DNA from: Candidatus Bathyarchaeota archaeon | GTDB taxonomy: Archaea; Thermoproteota; Bathyarchaeia; 40CM-2-53-6 | NCBI GenBank assembly: GCA_005882955.1 | Contig: VBBB01000138.1 | Location: 20,685 to 42,796, forward strand | Length of the DNA stretch: 22,112 bases | Reading direction: 5' to 3' | Shown here: piece by piece, positions 1 through 6,932 of the stretch | How the letters are laid out: every line of letters begins with the position of its first letter | Numbering within the stretch: the first letter of the stretch is position 1 | Notes under the pieces: generated by a model | Database searches by the model: none | What the model saw: the letters and a program-made list of their open reading frames with translations, nothing else | What the model was told of the DNA's origin: nothing | Made by a program: the position numbers and the translations under genes

Positions 1-763
1 TTCTCGGCCTGAGACCGTTTCTAGCTCCTGCTCTCAATATTTTTCTCGACAATGGTGGGCTGAAGACTCCATTCTCACAGAAAACATCGCAGAATTCCGC
101 GAGTCTCTCCCGACGAACAGCAGGAATCATTTCTACGATCACCGTCCTCGCGTACTCTTCAGGACTCATTCCTGTGGGGATTGAGTGAGCACCGAGAAAC
201 GTTGCAGCTATTTTGCACAGGTTCTGTTTCCCTAGCTGGCGAATGACTCTAAGTATTTTCAGTTCGTCCTCAAGACGGAGCCCGTATCCACTCTTGATCT
301 CAAGTGTGGTCGTTCCGGCCTCTACCATAGTATTCAGCCGGCGTTGAGCGATCGCGAGGAGTTCAACCTGGCTTGTCTGGCGCGTCCTGTTGACAGTTTC
401 CATGATTCCTCCTCCCTTTCGGAGAATGTCGAGATAGGAGGCTCCCTCAAGTCTTTGTTGAAATTCCTCTTCTCTGGATCCATCGAAGACTAGATGCGTG
501 TGGGGGTCAACAAAGCCCGGGAGGACTATCTCGCCCGTTGCGAGCAAGTGTCTTGAAGCTGAGTACTTCTGCTCTAGCAGTTGGGATGATGCCGTCTCGA
601 CAATCTTTCCTTCATCGACCGCAACGCCTCCAGCGTCGATGATGCCGAGGTCGTCGTCAACGGAGTTGTCGACCGTGATGGTTTCCTTTGAATCGAGGAT
701 GAGAAGATCTATTCGACGCTTCGTATGCGGTCCCCTTTTTTGATCCGACGCAGAGTTCGTTAA
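1..763 (-). CDS. hutI: Imidazolonepropionase (HutI), partial, C-terminus beyond window
   Basis: This enzyme hydrolyses 4-imidazolone-5-propionate to N-formimino-glutamate in cytosolic histidine degradation. The minus-strand frame gives GFVDPHTHLVFDG, with the HxH metal motif of the amidohydrolase superfamily. It is followed by KSGYGLRLEDELK, ATFLGAHSIP and DVFCENGVFS, all typical of HutI. The gene runs off the left edge, so the C-terminal metal-binding Asp and the rest of the barrel are missing. The start is a problem. The frame is open from an in-frame TAA at 764-766, yet has no ATG, GTG or TTG before a TTG at 545-547, which would remove the N-terminal strand (IDLLILDSKETIT). An ATA at 710-712 is one possible non-standard start; a sequence error is another. 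The upstream M29-like gene ends at 774, so the two are probably cotranscribed. Family assignment is firm; the 5' end is not. Confidence 0.9.
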
Positions 764-773
764 TTAGCAGTTT

Positions 774-2018
774 TTAGATTACGAGCTTTCCATCGACCAT
801 TATGGCTAATCCATCAATGTCGATCGTGGGTTTTGTGAGTGTTCCAGAGAATGCTAGACTACTATCGTTCTGTCCTCCGATTCCTTTGTTGGCTCCGATA
901 CCGATCGTCGCCGTTCCAAGTGCAAGCTCGTCGGTTCGATATCCGATAAGTTCTATTTTCGAATTCAATCCCAGAGCGAATTGGCCGATCCTGTCCTTGT
1001 CGCCTTGCGTGGCTTCGAAAACCTCTCTGAACACGTCTTCGTATTTCTTGGCGTGAAATTCCTTTATCCTTCCCTTCTCGAACACAAACTGCAGGTCGGT
1101 TATTAGACGACCCTTCAAGGCTCTAGGGGTGTCAAGCACAACAGTGCCTCGAGCGCTAGTTTCGATCGGCGGCACCTCGACTTTCCCCGAGGGCAGTTGA
1201 GTTGAGACGAGGCCACGTTCCATGTCATCCTGGTCTACGATTCCATCTTCAATATGGACCGGCCGTTTCGTAATGTCAAACCTGAGATCGGTTCCTATCT
1301 TGGATGTGATGTGGACCTTCGTCGCCCGTTCGAGACGACTCGCGACTTTCTTGCCAAGCTCAGTCATTTTCGGATAATCGACCCTAATCGCGTCCTCTGT
1401 ATTCTTGAGCCATCTTGGGTAGTCAAAACCGTAGGCCCTAGCTCTTTGGAGGGTGACGTCGCCGAGCAGAACTTGCAAGACTCGGATCTTTCTCTCAATA
1501 GTCTTGTCTACAAGTGGTTTGTCCCCTTCGAAAAATGGCTCGAGACGGGAAGAAGGAACTTCTCTGAACTTTGTCGGGTCCTCGGGACCACCGATCCCAA
1601 TCCAGACTGTGGCACTCTCCATTGCGCTCAGGATATGTCGTGGTGTCTTGCGGAAGTATTGTTCTGGTATTTCCTCCAAAGCCTTCCACCACAATCGATC
1701 AGTCATCAGTGTGATCAGAGGTTTTGCCCCGGTCCTGAGGCATTCGAGTGCAATGTCACTTGCTAGATCGATAGTGTGTTGCCAGGTATCAATAACAACC
1801 ATGTCGTCCTCATGGATTCTCAACGAGGTCTGAACAACGCGTTTCGCTATGGAATCATCGGACAAGCAAAGACCAGTTGATATCTGGAATTGTCGCGTAG
1901 ATAAGCGTTGAACGCATCGAGCGGAATTTGGGGCACGAGATGCTATGAGTGTCTGAGGTTCAAGATAGGCAGCTGGCAGCCTCCGGGACCTATTTGTGGG
2001 AGTGTCGGTGGTTCCCAT
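774..2018 (-). CDS. M29 (COG2309) aminopeptidase-like protein lacking the metal ligands
   Basis: The 414-residue product has the layout of the M29 thermophilic aminopeptidase family, including LPSGKVEVPP (276-285), GTVVLD, IGQFALG (344-350), LALGTATIGIG (365-375), TKPTIDIDG and IMVDGKLVI at the C-terminus. By memory of the family, the metal ligands lie in GEV, xxE, GTVHIALG and HLD. Here those positions read Lys279, Gln346, Thr371, Ala389 and Ser391, so a two-metal peptidase site is not apparent. The protein is full length and undisrupted, which argues against simple decay; it may be a pseudoenzyme or have another activity. Residues 1-51 do not resemble the family. A TTG at codon 52 (1863-1865) would give about 363 residues and begin at SDDSIAKRVV, close to the usual family start, so that start is at least as likely. 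It sits between the SagB-like gene and hutI, and a link to histidine breakdown is only inferred. Confidence 0.75.
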   Translation of the reverse strand: MGTTDTPTNRSRRLPAAYLEPQTLIASRAPNSARCVQRLSTRQFQISTGLCLSDDSIAKRVVQTSLRIHEDDMVVIDTWQHTIDLASDIALECLRTGAKPLITLMTDRLWWKALEEIPEQYFRKTPRHILSAMESATVWIGIGGPEDPTKFREVPSSRLEPFFEGDKPLVDKTIERKIRVLQVLLGDVTLQRARAYGFDYPRWLKNTEDAIRVDYPKMTELGKKVASRLERATKVHITSKIGTDLRFDITKRPVHIEDGIVDQDDMERGLVSTQLPSGKVEVPPIETSARGTVVLDTPRALKGRLITDLQFVFEKGRIKEFHAKKYEDVFREVFEATQGDKDRIGQFALGLNSKIELIGYRTDELALGTATIGIGANKGIGGQNDSSLAFSGTLTKPTIDIDGLAIMVDGKLVI

Positions 2019-2075
2019 GCGAGACGTGGCAAACTCGATCTGGGGGATGGCTAGTTGTTGAAACGCCAGGCGTAA

Positions 2076-3245
2076 TCAGGCTTCGCTTGGCAGAGGGTGA
2101 GAATGATTATGATAGACGGTCTGATCTAGTCCGTGATGGCTCTTGAGGGCGTGCCCGACTCCTACGGCGAATAGTACTGTTTCTGAGATACCGTCGATGT
2201 TCAACTCTTTCTCGATAAGGTTGTCACGGAATATGCCAATGCAGAAGGAGTCTAGTCCGAGAGCTGTAGCGACTAGAAGAAACGATTGCGAGAGATGTCC
2301 GGCGTCAAGCAGGAATGCCCTATAGACTCGGGGCACTCGATATTTCCAAGCCGTTCGAGCAACGACAGCTGTCATTACGAAAAGGGCGCTGGCGTTTCTT
2401 GTCCATGAATGACCTGCGGTCAATGCCACGCATCGCTCTCGGAAATCTCCAGTTTTGAGAAGTTCAAGCGAGTGGTCGCTCACAGCGTAGTGGTATATGC
2501 CTGGCTTAATCCCCTCGACATTATTGACGATTGCGTAGGTTTCTATTGGGTGGCGGGCTCCAGCAGAGGGACTGGTCTTGTGGAGCAGCTCACCGAACTC
2601 GCGAGTTTTGTAAGATGAGATTTTTCCCCAGGTGTAGTAAGCGAGTTTTGATATTTCATTGAAGCTTATCGGTTTCCCAGAGAGTTCTCTCGTCGAGTGT
2701 CTCTTGCGAAGCGTTGCGAAAAATGGGGCTTCGCGGTCAGGTCCTTTCACCAGTTCGATCTTAAGTTGTCTAGGATAAGACTTGTAAATTGGCGGTTGTC
2801 TTCTTCCCTTGAGATATTTATCGTAATATCGGTTAATCTCTTCGGTCGAATTGTGGGGGTCGTCGATCTTGGTGGAAAAGTGATAGTACCGGGAGGCTGT
2901 CGGCCACTGCCATTCCTTTCCAAATTTGTTTTCTAGCTTGTTCTCATTAGAATCTTTGGTGATAAGCAGACCGCTGTCTCTTAGGTTCTGAATCGTGTGA
3001 AAGACGGACTCTCTGGTATAACCTCTCAGACTCTCTGAGGCCTCCGAAGCAGTTCTCCAGTTCGAAAAGTAGCTGAGAAGCATCATGGCGTTCAAGTCAA
3101 TTCTGAAGGTTTGTCGCCTCATGTAATTCTCGGCAATTAGGTTCTCTCGACGAAAATACATCATTATATTGGACGATCTTCTCATCTTCAACCCAGACAG
3201 TTCACTATTGTTTTTTCTGCCGTCAGAAGTCAACTTGCTCTTCAT
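2076..3245 (-). CDS. SagB/ThcOx-type nitroreductase-fold oxidase with N-terminal helical domain
   Basis: This is a flavin-dependent oxidase or dehydrogenase of the SagB/ThcOx branch of the nitroreductase family; several members oxidise azolines to azoles in peptide natural products. Numbering from the TTG one codon upstream, residues 183-187 (RHSTR) and 225-236 (TSPSAGARHPIE) are typical FMN-contact segments. YHYAVSDHSLELL and RAFLLDAGHL also match this branch. Residues about 45-105 look like a winged-helix or peptide-binding domain (ESLRGYTRESVFHTIQNLRDSGLL), as SagB-like proteins often carry. The ATG at 3243-3245 is preferred over the adjacent TTG because GGAG lies 4 bases upstream of it and an AAATATAA box lies about 26-33 bases upstream. 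No YcaO cyclodehydratase, E1-like partner or obvious precursor peptide is in the window, so the substrate is unknown. Simple nitroreductase-type reduction remains possible. Confidence 0.82.
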   Translation of the reverse strand: MKSKLTSDGRKNNSELSGLKMRRSSNIMMYFRRENLIAENYMRRQTFRIDLNAMMLLSYFSNWRTASEASESLRGYTRESVFHTIQNLRDSGLLITKDSNENKLENKFGKEWQWPTASRYYHFSTKIDDPHNSTEEINRYYDKYLKGRRQPPIYKSYPRQLKIELVKGPDREAPFFATLRKRHSTRELSGKPISFNEISKLAYYTWGKISSYKTREFGELLHKTSPSAGARHPIETYAIVNNVEGIKPGIYHYAVSDHSLELLKTGDFRERCVALTAGHSWTRNASALFVMTAVVARTAWKYRVPRVYRAFLLDAGHLSQSFLLVATALGLDSFCIGIFRDNLIEKELNIDGISETVLFAVGVGHALKSHHGLDQTVYHNHSHPLPSEA

Positions 3246-3249
3246 CAAT

Positions 3250-3253
3250 CTCC
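3250..3253 (-). promoter_or_regulatory. Shine-Dalgarno GGAG for the SagB-like gene
   Basis: The minus strand reads AAGGAGATTG directly before ATG. GGAG ends four bases before the ATG at 3245 and would be too close to the TTG at 3248, so it decides for the ATG. It is one of few clear ribosome binding sites in the window. Confidence 0.6.
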
Positions 3254-3270
3254 TTTGGCATCGGAAAGCG

Positions 3271-3278
3271 TTATATTT
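3271..3278 (-). promoter_or_regulatory. TATA-like box of the SagB-like gene
   Basis: The minus strand reads AAATATAA 26-33 bases upstream of the ATG at 3245. This predicts a transcript start near 3250 and a very short leader. It is an A/T island in mixed sequence. Its position also makes the plus-strand ORF starting at 3255 or 3285 less likely to be an expressed gene. Confidence 0.5.
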
Positions 3279-3284
3279 CGTGCG

Positions 3285-3548
3285 ATGGTTGATGAGGCCG
3301 AGGAAATACTACTTGAAGACCGCGACGAAGCGCAAGAAGCTGAACGTCAAAGTTGTGCCAATTCGAGCGTCCCCGCGCCTGCCTGCGGGAAAATGGACCT
3401 TCAGTATCGATTCGTAGAACTTCTCAAGCACTCGGACAAATTACTCACCTTCAGTCGGAATCATACTGGTAGTGCGGCTTATTCATCCCGTAGACTGTTG
3501 TCGCATGAAGCCTTCGCTAATGAATGTTTAGAGCTGTCATCTCCGTGA
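3285..3548 (+). pseudogene. Small plus-strand ORF, possibly a decayed translin-like gene
   Basis: This 87-residue frame starts at ATG 3285; an in-frame TTG at 3255 would add ten residues. It opens with an acidic, apparently helical stretch (VDEAEEILLEDRDEAQEAERQ), and continues with VELLKHSDKLL and LLSHEAFANECLEL. The spacing of these helical blocks faintly recalls archaeal translin-family proteins, but the part between them (SCANSSVPAPACGK) does not fit. The ORF is also much shorter than a roughly 200-residue translin. It lies in the otherwise empty gap 3249-3581 and its start overlaps the promoter of the divergent SagB-like gene. The product may be a remnant, a real small protein or chance. 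I do not assign a function. Confidence 0.22.
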
Positions 3549-3581
3549 CTTGACATCAAGGACATTGCTCATGGATGTACT

Positions 3582-3992
3582 CTACCCCCGTATGTCCGAA
3601 ATCCCAAATCCGAGTATTAGTAACGAGTGAAATCTTCTCATCAACAGACTAATTTGTGGTTTGAATAGTATGACCATGTCAGATTTCTGTTCTCTGTACT
3701 CTTCGAAACTTCCTTTGAAGGATTCAGCCAGCAGCAACATTGCATACTCTTCGTATCTATCTCCCATAACTGTGTAGGCGCCTGGTCCGAGGTCTCTCCT
3801 TCTGAGCAGAACAATTGGTAGCTTTACACGTGTATTTGCTTCAGCAGGAAGAGAACGAGACAGTTCTTCAAGCTCATCCTTCTTCATCTTGATAGGGTCT
3901 CCAGACGCAGCTGGAACCTTCGGGGCGGGGTCGCTCAGAAGTTCTTTCAGGGTTCTACGGTTCTTAGGAAGATGAGAGTTGAGCTTTCTCAA
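3582..3992 (-). CDS. UPF0216 (DUF61) family archaeal protein
   Basis: The N-terminal 95 residues match UPF0216. Key stretches are RKLNSHLPKNRRTLKELL near the start, MKKDELEELSRSLP at about 36-49, and VKLPIVLLRRRDLGPGAYTVMG at about 56-77. The biochemical function of the family is not known. The product ends with some 45 residues (ESFKGSFEEYREQKSD...) beyond the usual family end. The annotated TTG at 3990-3992 starts only five residues before the conserved HLP. The same frame continues upstream as QRDRFFDALLRDD, which resembles the usual family N-terminus, back to the fibrillarin TGA at 4044-4046. No ATG, GTG or TTG is present in that stretch; a CTG at 4035-4037 is a candidate start. The gene is in the flpA frame directly behind its stop and is almost certainly cotranscribed with nop5-flpA. 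Confidence 0.8.
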   Translation of the reverse strand: MRKLNSHLPKNRRTLKELLSDPAPKVPAASGDPIKMKKDELEELSRSLPAEANTRVKLPIVLLRRRDLGPGAYTVMGDRYEEYAMLLLAESFKGSFEEYREQKSDMVILFKPQISLLMRRFHSLLILGFGISDIRG

Positions 3993-4043
3993 GTCATCGC
4001 GAAGCAGTGCGTCAAAGAACCGATCACGCTGCTCCAGTAGAGT

Positions 4044-4739
4044 TCACCGTTTGCTGCCCAGGATCATACAGTGGTCTTTTTCGAACGGGTCAAGTCGGAT
4101 CATTTCTTTCACCCGGTAGCCTCTTTCCTCAAGGACAGTTCTTTCTCGTTGAAAAATTGTCGATGGTTCCTCCGAGACATTGATGCTTCTAGCCTTTACA
4201 GCCAACATGAAATCTCCATTGTCGCTGAGATACTGATGGATGTTCTCAGAGAGGATTCTTGCCTGGTCCGGTTGTGCGATGTCAGCGTAGAGAGTGTTGA
4301 CCCCTTGGACGATGCTCCTGTACTTTTCTGGAAACCTTGCGTCTCCGAAGATTGGGGTCATATTTCTCCTGTTCTTACTCGCGTTATTGACTAGGTCTCT
4401 AAATGATCTCTGAGCGAACTCTACACAGTAGACTCGTCCCTTATCTCCTACGATGTCGCTCAGGTGACTGGCGGTAGTGCCACTTGCCGCCCCGAGGTAG
4501 AGAACACTATTCCCGGGTTTGATAGGAACTTCAGACAGCCCTTTCAGCACGGCGGCAGCGAGCTTACTCCTATATGGGTCCCAGACCCGATACTCTCTAT
4601 CTCCGATCCTTGCGGTGTCTTCCCCGTAGACGGTCGTCCCGGGGTCCTGGCTGAGTGTGGCCAATCTCTCCTCTCCCCCTCGGACCACCCAGAATATCCC
4701 TTCGAACTTCTTGTGTCTGCGGACGCCACGTCCTTCCAT
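4044..4739 (-). CDS. flpA: Fibrillarin-like rRNA/tRNA 2'-O-methyltransferase
   Basis: FlpA is the methyltransferase of the box C/D sRNP, transferring methyl from S-adenosylmethionine to ribose 2'-OH in rRNA and tRNA under guide RNA direction. The 231 residues match the archaeal family in length. The order is HKKFEGIFWV (9-18), WDPYRSKLAAAVL (53-65), the SAM-binding loop YLGAASGTTASHLSDIVG (81-98), VEFAQRSFRDL, GDAR, YADIAQP with Asp153, and the catalytic-lysine segment VKARSI near 181. The start is ATG 4737-4739; KKFEGIF is already family sequence, so it cannot start much later. The first 143 bases therefore truly overlap the 3' end of nop5 in another frame. Nop5, its partner in the same complex, lies directly upstream, the usual archaeal arrangement. 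Confidence 0.97.
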   Translation of the reverse strand: MEGRGVRRHKKFEGIFWVVRGGEERLATLSQDPGTTVYGEDTARIGDREYRVWDPYRSKLAAAVLKGLSEVPIKPGNSVLYLGAASGTTASHLSDIVGDKGRVYCVEFAQRSFRDLVNNASKNRRNMTPIFGDARFPEKYRSIVQGVNTLYADIAQPDQARILSENIHQYLSDNGDFMLAVKARSINVSEEPSTIFQRERTVLEERGYRVKEMIRLDPFEKDHCMILGSKR

Positions 4740-5907
4740 GCTCTCTCTTGCGAGGTGGACCTTGATAACGACCTTTCAGATCTACGATCTTCTTTTCGAG
4801 CGCGTCCTTGAGCCCTTGCCCCTTATCGCCTCCTCCATACGCGTCCATTCGGGCTGCTATGGCGAGTTTTCCAGCAACTGCTCTCGCGATCTTTCCGCGA
4901 AGCCATTTAGGCGACTGGTGGATCGGTGCGTATTGAAAGATGACACCATGCTTCGGCGGTCTAGCTCCAGTCTTTAGCGTTCTGAAGAGCGCTTTTTCTG
5001 CTCCGAGCACTTGGAGGGTGCTTGATGGCATCTTTGCGATATTCTCGAGTCCTCCTGCCATGGAGATGAGTTTCGCGGAGAGAACTGCGCCGAGGACTGA
5101 GGTCATGTTTGGTGCTACCTCTCCCATGATCTTGTCGGTGTATTTCTCGGCAGCTTCTCTCAAGCCATACAGTTCAAGCACTGTTCCGCAGACCTGACGT
5201 AGCCATTCTAGATCCGTGCCTGTCATTTCGGCCCCAGAAGACTTCTCGGCCGATGCTGAGATCTGCGTCGCCTTGTCTTGTGGTATGCCGAGTTTTGTCA
5301 AGGCGTCGTATGAGAATGAATCTCTGGCTCCGAGACTATGAACGAGTCGAATGTACGAGTCGTGTTTTTCCACTAAGCGATCCAGTTCGGGGAAGTGGAG
5401 GCCATACCACTCTCTGACTCTGCCGGCGAGAAGGTTGAGAATCTTGTCCAGGTCTTCGATACTGCGCACTGTTTGAATTGCATAGAGATCCCGTTTCGTT
5501 GTAGCCTCCGTTATCGCCGTCTTGGCAAGTTCAAGGGAAACGTCTCGGACGAATTGCTCATATTCATCTTTCGATTCGATGATCCTAAGGCGAACTAGAA
5601 TCGATGGCAGTCTGTTTCTGAGCTTTGAAACGGTAGGGTCGTTCTCGTCTTGCACAACTTCTGCTTTGACGATTGAACGGGCCAGCCTCGCTAGAGGCTC
5701 GCTGTCCACGGTAACCTGGTCGAGTTCTAACTGGGAAAGCCGCTGGCCGAAAGCTGAGGACTCTGGGGGGAGTTCCCCGTTGAGGACTTGTTTCAACTGA
5801 GCGGCGGCGTCACTCGGATTATGGGCAAAGAGTGCCCGTTCCGAAATCTTCCGCGTTTTTTCGAGTAGAAACAGTCCGGCGGGGGAATCGACAAGGTACG
5901 CTTTCAA
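4597..5907 (-). CDS. nop5: Nop5 (Nop56/58-like) box C/D sRNP scaffold protein
   Basis: Nop5 bridges fibrillarin and L7Ae on box C/D guide RNAs. The product has an N-terminal fibrillarin-binding domain, a coiled-coil/NOSIC region (about 120-250, with REWYGLHFPELDRLV) and the Nop RNA-binding domain (GAEKALFRTLKTG, KHGVIFQYAPIHQSP, RGKIARAVAGKLAIAARMD, about 300-360). The start is TTG 5905-5907 (TTG AAA GCG TAC). The conserved protein normally ends near KGRYQGPPRKRE, but here the frame stays open for about 47 more residues inside flpA. That adds a tail rich in Arg, Gly and Pro (GGPRGRGEIG, GRHRKDRR). The tail is read from flpA codons in another frame, so it may be a true basic extension or the result of a lost stop or frameshift. 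It heads a likely nop5-flpA-UPF0216 operon. Confidence 0.96.
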   Translation of the reverse strand: MKAYLVDSPAGLFLLEKTRKISERALFAHNPSDAAAQLKQVLNGELPPESSAFGQRLSQLELDQVTVDSEPLARLARSIVKAEVVQDENDPTVSKLRNRLPSILVRLRIIESKDEYEQFVRDVSLELAKTAITEATTKRDLYAIQTVRSIEDLDKILNLLAGRVREWYGLHFPELDRLVEKHDSYIRLVHSLGARDSFSYDALTKLGIPQDKATQISASAEKSSGAEMTGTDLEWLRQVCGTVLELYGLREAAEKYTDKIMGEVAPNMTSVLGAVLSAKLISMAGGLENIAKMPSSTLQVLGAEKALFRTLKTGARPPKHGVIFQYAPIHQSPKWLRGKIARAVAGKLAIAARMDAYGGGDKGQGLKDALEKKIVDLKGRYQGPPRKREHGRTWRPQTQEVRRDILGGPRGRGEIGHTQPGPRDDRLRGRHRKDRR

Positions 5908-5963
5908 GACTCTACCCCTGACTCTAATACGAGAATGTGGCGATCGTGTGACATTCGCGCGAA

Positions 5964-5973
5964 GATAATTATC
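5964..5973. promoter_or_regulatory. Palindromic A/T box between nop5 and pyrD
   Basis: GATAATTATC is a perfect 10-base palindrome in the 95-base gap between the divergent nop5 and pyrD genes. It lies 30 bases upstream of the pyrD TTG, a good TATA position for a leaderless or short-leader transcript. It lies about 57 bases upstream of the nop5 start. It could serve as a shared bidirectional TATA element; function is inferred from position only. Confidence 0.4.
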
Positions 5974-6002
5974 AAGGCGATAGTGTTCATGCTTAGACGC
6001 AC

Positions 6003-6932
6003 TTGGAACCGGATTTATCGGTAGAATTTGCGGGTATTAAACTCCCCAATCCCACAATTCTAGCCTCCGGGATTCTAGGAGTCTCGGGCGAAATGATGAT
6101 CCGGGTCTTTAGGGCAGGTGCAGGCGCCGTCGTGAGTAAGTCGTTCAATAGGAAGGGGAGGGAAGGGTACAGAAACCCATCTTTCATTGAAGTCGAGGGC
6201 GGGTTTCTCAACGCTCTGGGCATACCCAACCCGGGAATGGAAGAGATGCGGGAAGAAGTCGAGACCGCTTCGAGGCAAAGAGATCCGGTCATAGCTAGCG
6301 TCTTCGGCTTCGATGCAGAGGAGTTTGCCGAGGCTGCAGTAGTAGGAGAAAAAGGCGGCGCTATCGCCGTGGAGCTGAATGTTTCATGCCCCCACGTCAA
6401 GGAGGTAGGGGTTGAGATCGGCCAACGCCCGAAGGTTGTTGCCGAGGTTACTCAAACTGTGAAGAGTCGAGTCCGTGTCCCTGTGTTCGTAAAGCTAAGC
6501 CCAAATGTTACCGACATCACTGAAGTCGCCAGGGCTGCCGAAAGGGCGGGTGCCGACGCTATCACGGCGATAAACACGGTCTTGGGAACGGCAGTCGACG
6601 TAGATTCAGGCTTCCCGATCCTTGGAGGCGTCCTCGGCGGACTCTCGGGTCCAGCCATACATCCAATCGCGCTCAGAGCGGTCTATCAAATTAGGCAGGC
6701 AGTTCGCATCCCTATCATTGGAGTCGGTGGAATTGAGGATTGGAAGGGCGCGGTGCAGATGATGATGGCAGGTGCATCAGCAGTCCAGATCGGAAGCGCC
6801 ATCACGAGTAAAGGTCTCGACGTTTTCCGAGAAGTGACCACAGGAATCGGAAGGTTTCTCGAAAAGAACAGATACGGATCAGTTCGGGAAATTGTATCGA
6901 GCGCCGCGGCTCACAGAGCTGAAGGTTCATGA
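6003..6932 (+). CDS. pyrD: Dihydroorotate dehydrogenase, class 1B catalytic subunit
   Basis: PyrD oxidises dihydroorotate to orotate in pyrimidine synthesis, using FMN. The 309-residue sequence is a complete TIM-barrel. It has NPTILASGILGVSGE (16-30), the FMN-contact SKSFNRKGREGYRNP (46-59), NALGIPNPGME (70-80), the active-site loop NVSCPH with catalytic-base Cys129 (class 1 enzymes use Cys), VKLSPNVTDI with Lys164, NTVLG, and the phosphate-binding IIGVGGIEDW and GASAVQIGSA. The lack of an N-terminal membrane helix and the Cys base point to class 1; the overall type resembles the NAD-linked 1B enzyme, which normally needs PyrK, not seen here. The start is TTG 6003, 30 bases after an A/T palindrome. 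Its end overlaps the end of the convergent GAF gene by about 22 bases. Confidence 0.95.
   Translation: MEPDLSVEFAGIKLPNPTILASGILGVSGEMMIRVFRAGAGAVVSKSFNRKGREGYRNPSFIEVEGGFLNALGIPNPGMEEMREEVETASRQRDPVIASVFGFDAEEFAEAAVVGEKGGAIAVELNVSCPHVKEVGVEIGQRPKVVAEVTQTVKSRVRVPVFVKLSPNVTDITEVARAAERAGADAITAINTVLGTAVDVDSGFPILGGVLGGLSGPAIHPIALRAVYQIRQAVRIPIIGVGGIEDWKGAVQMMMAGASAVQIGSAITSKGLDVFREVTTGIGRFLEKNRYGSVREIVSSAAAHRAEGS

Noticed and set aside
735..742. A/T-run next to G/C-run (AAAAAAGGGG on the minus strand), as a terminator
   Set aside because: On the coding strand it is an A-run and not a T-run, and it lies within the open hutI frame.
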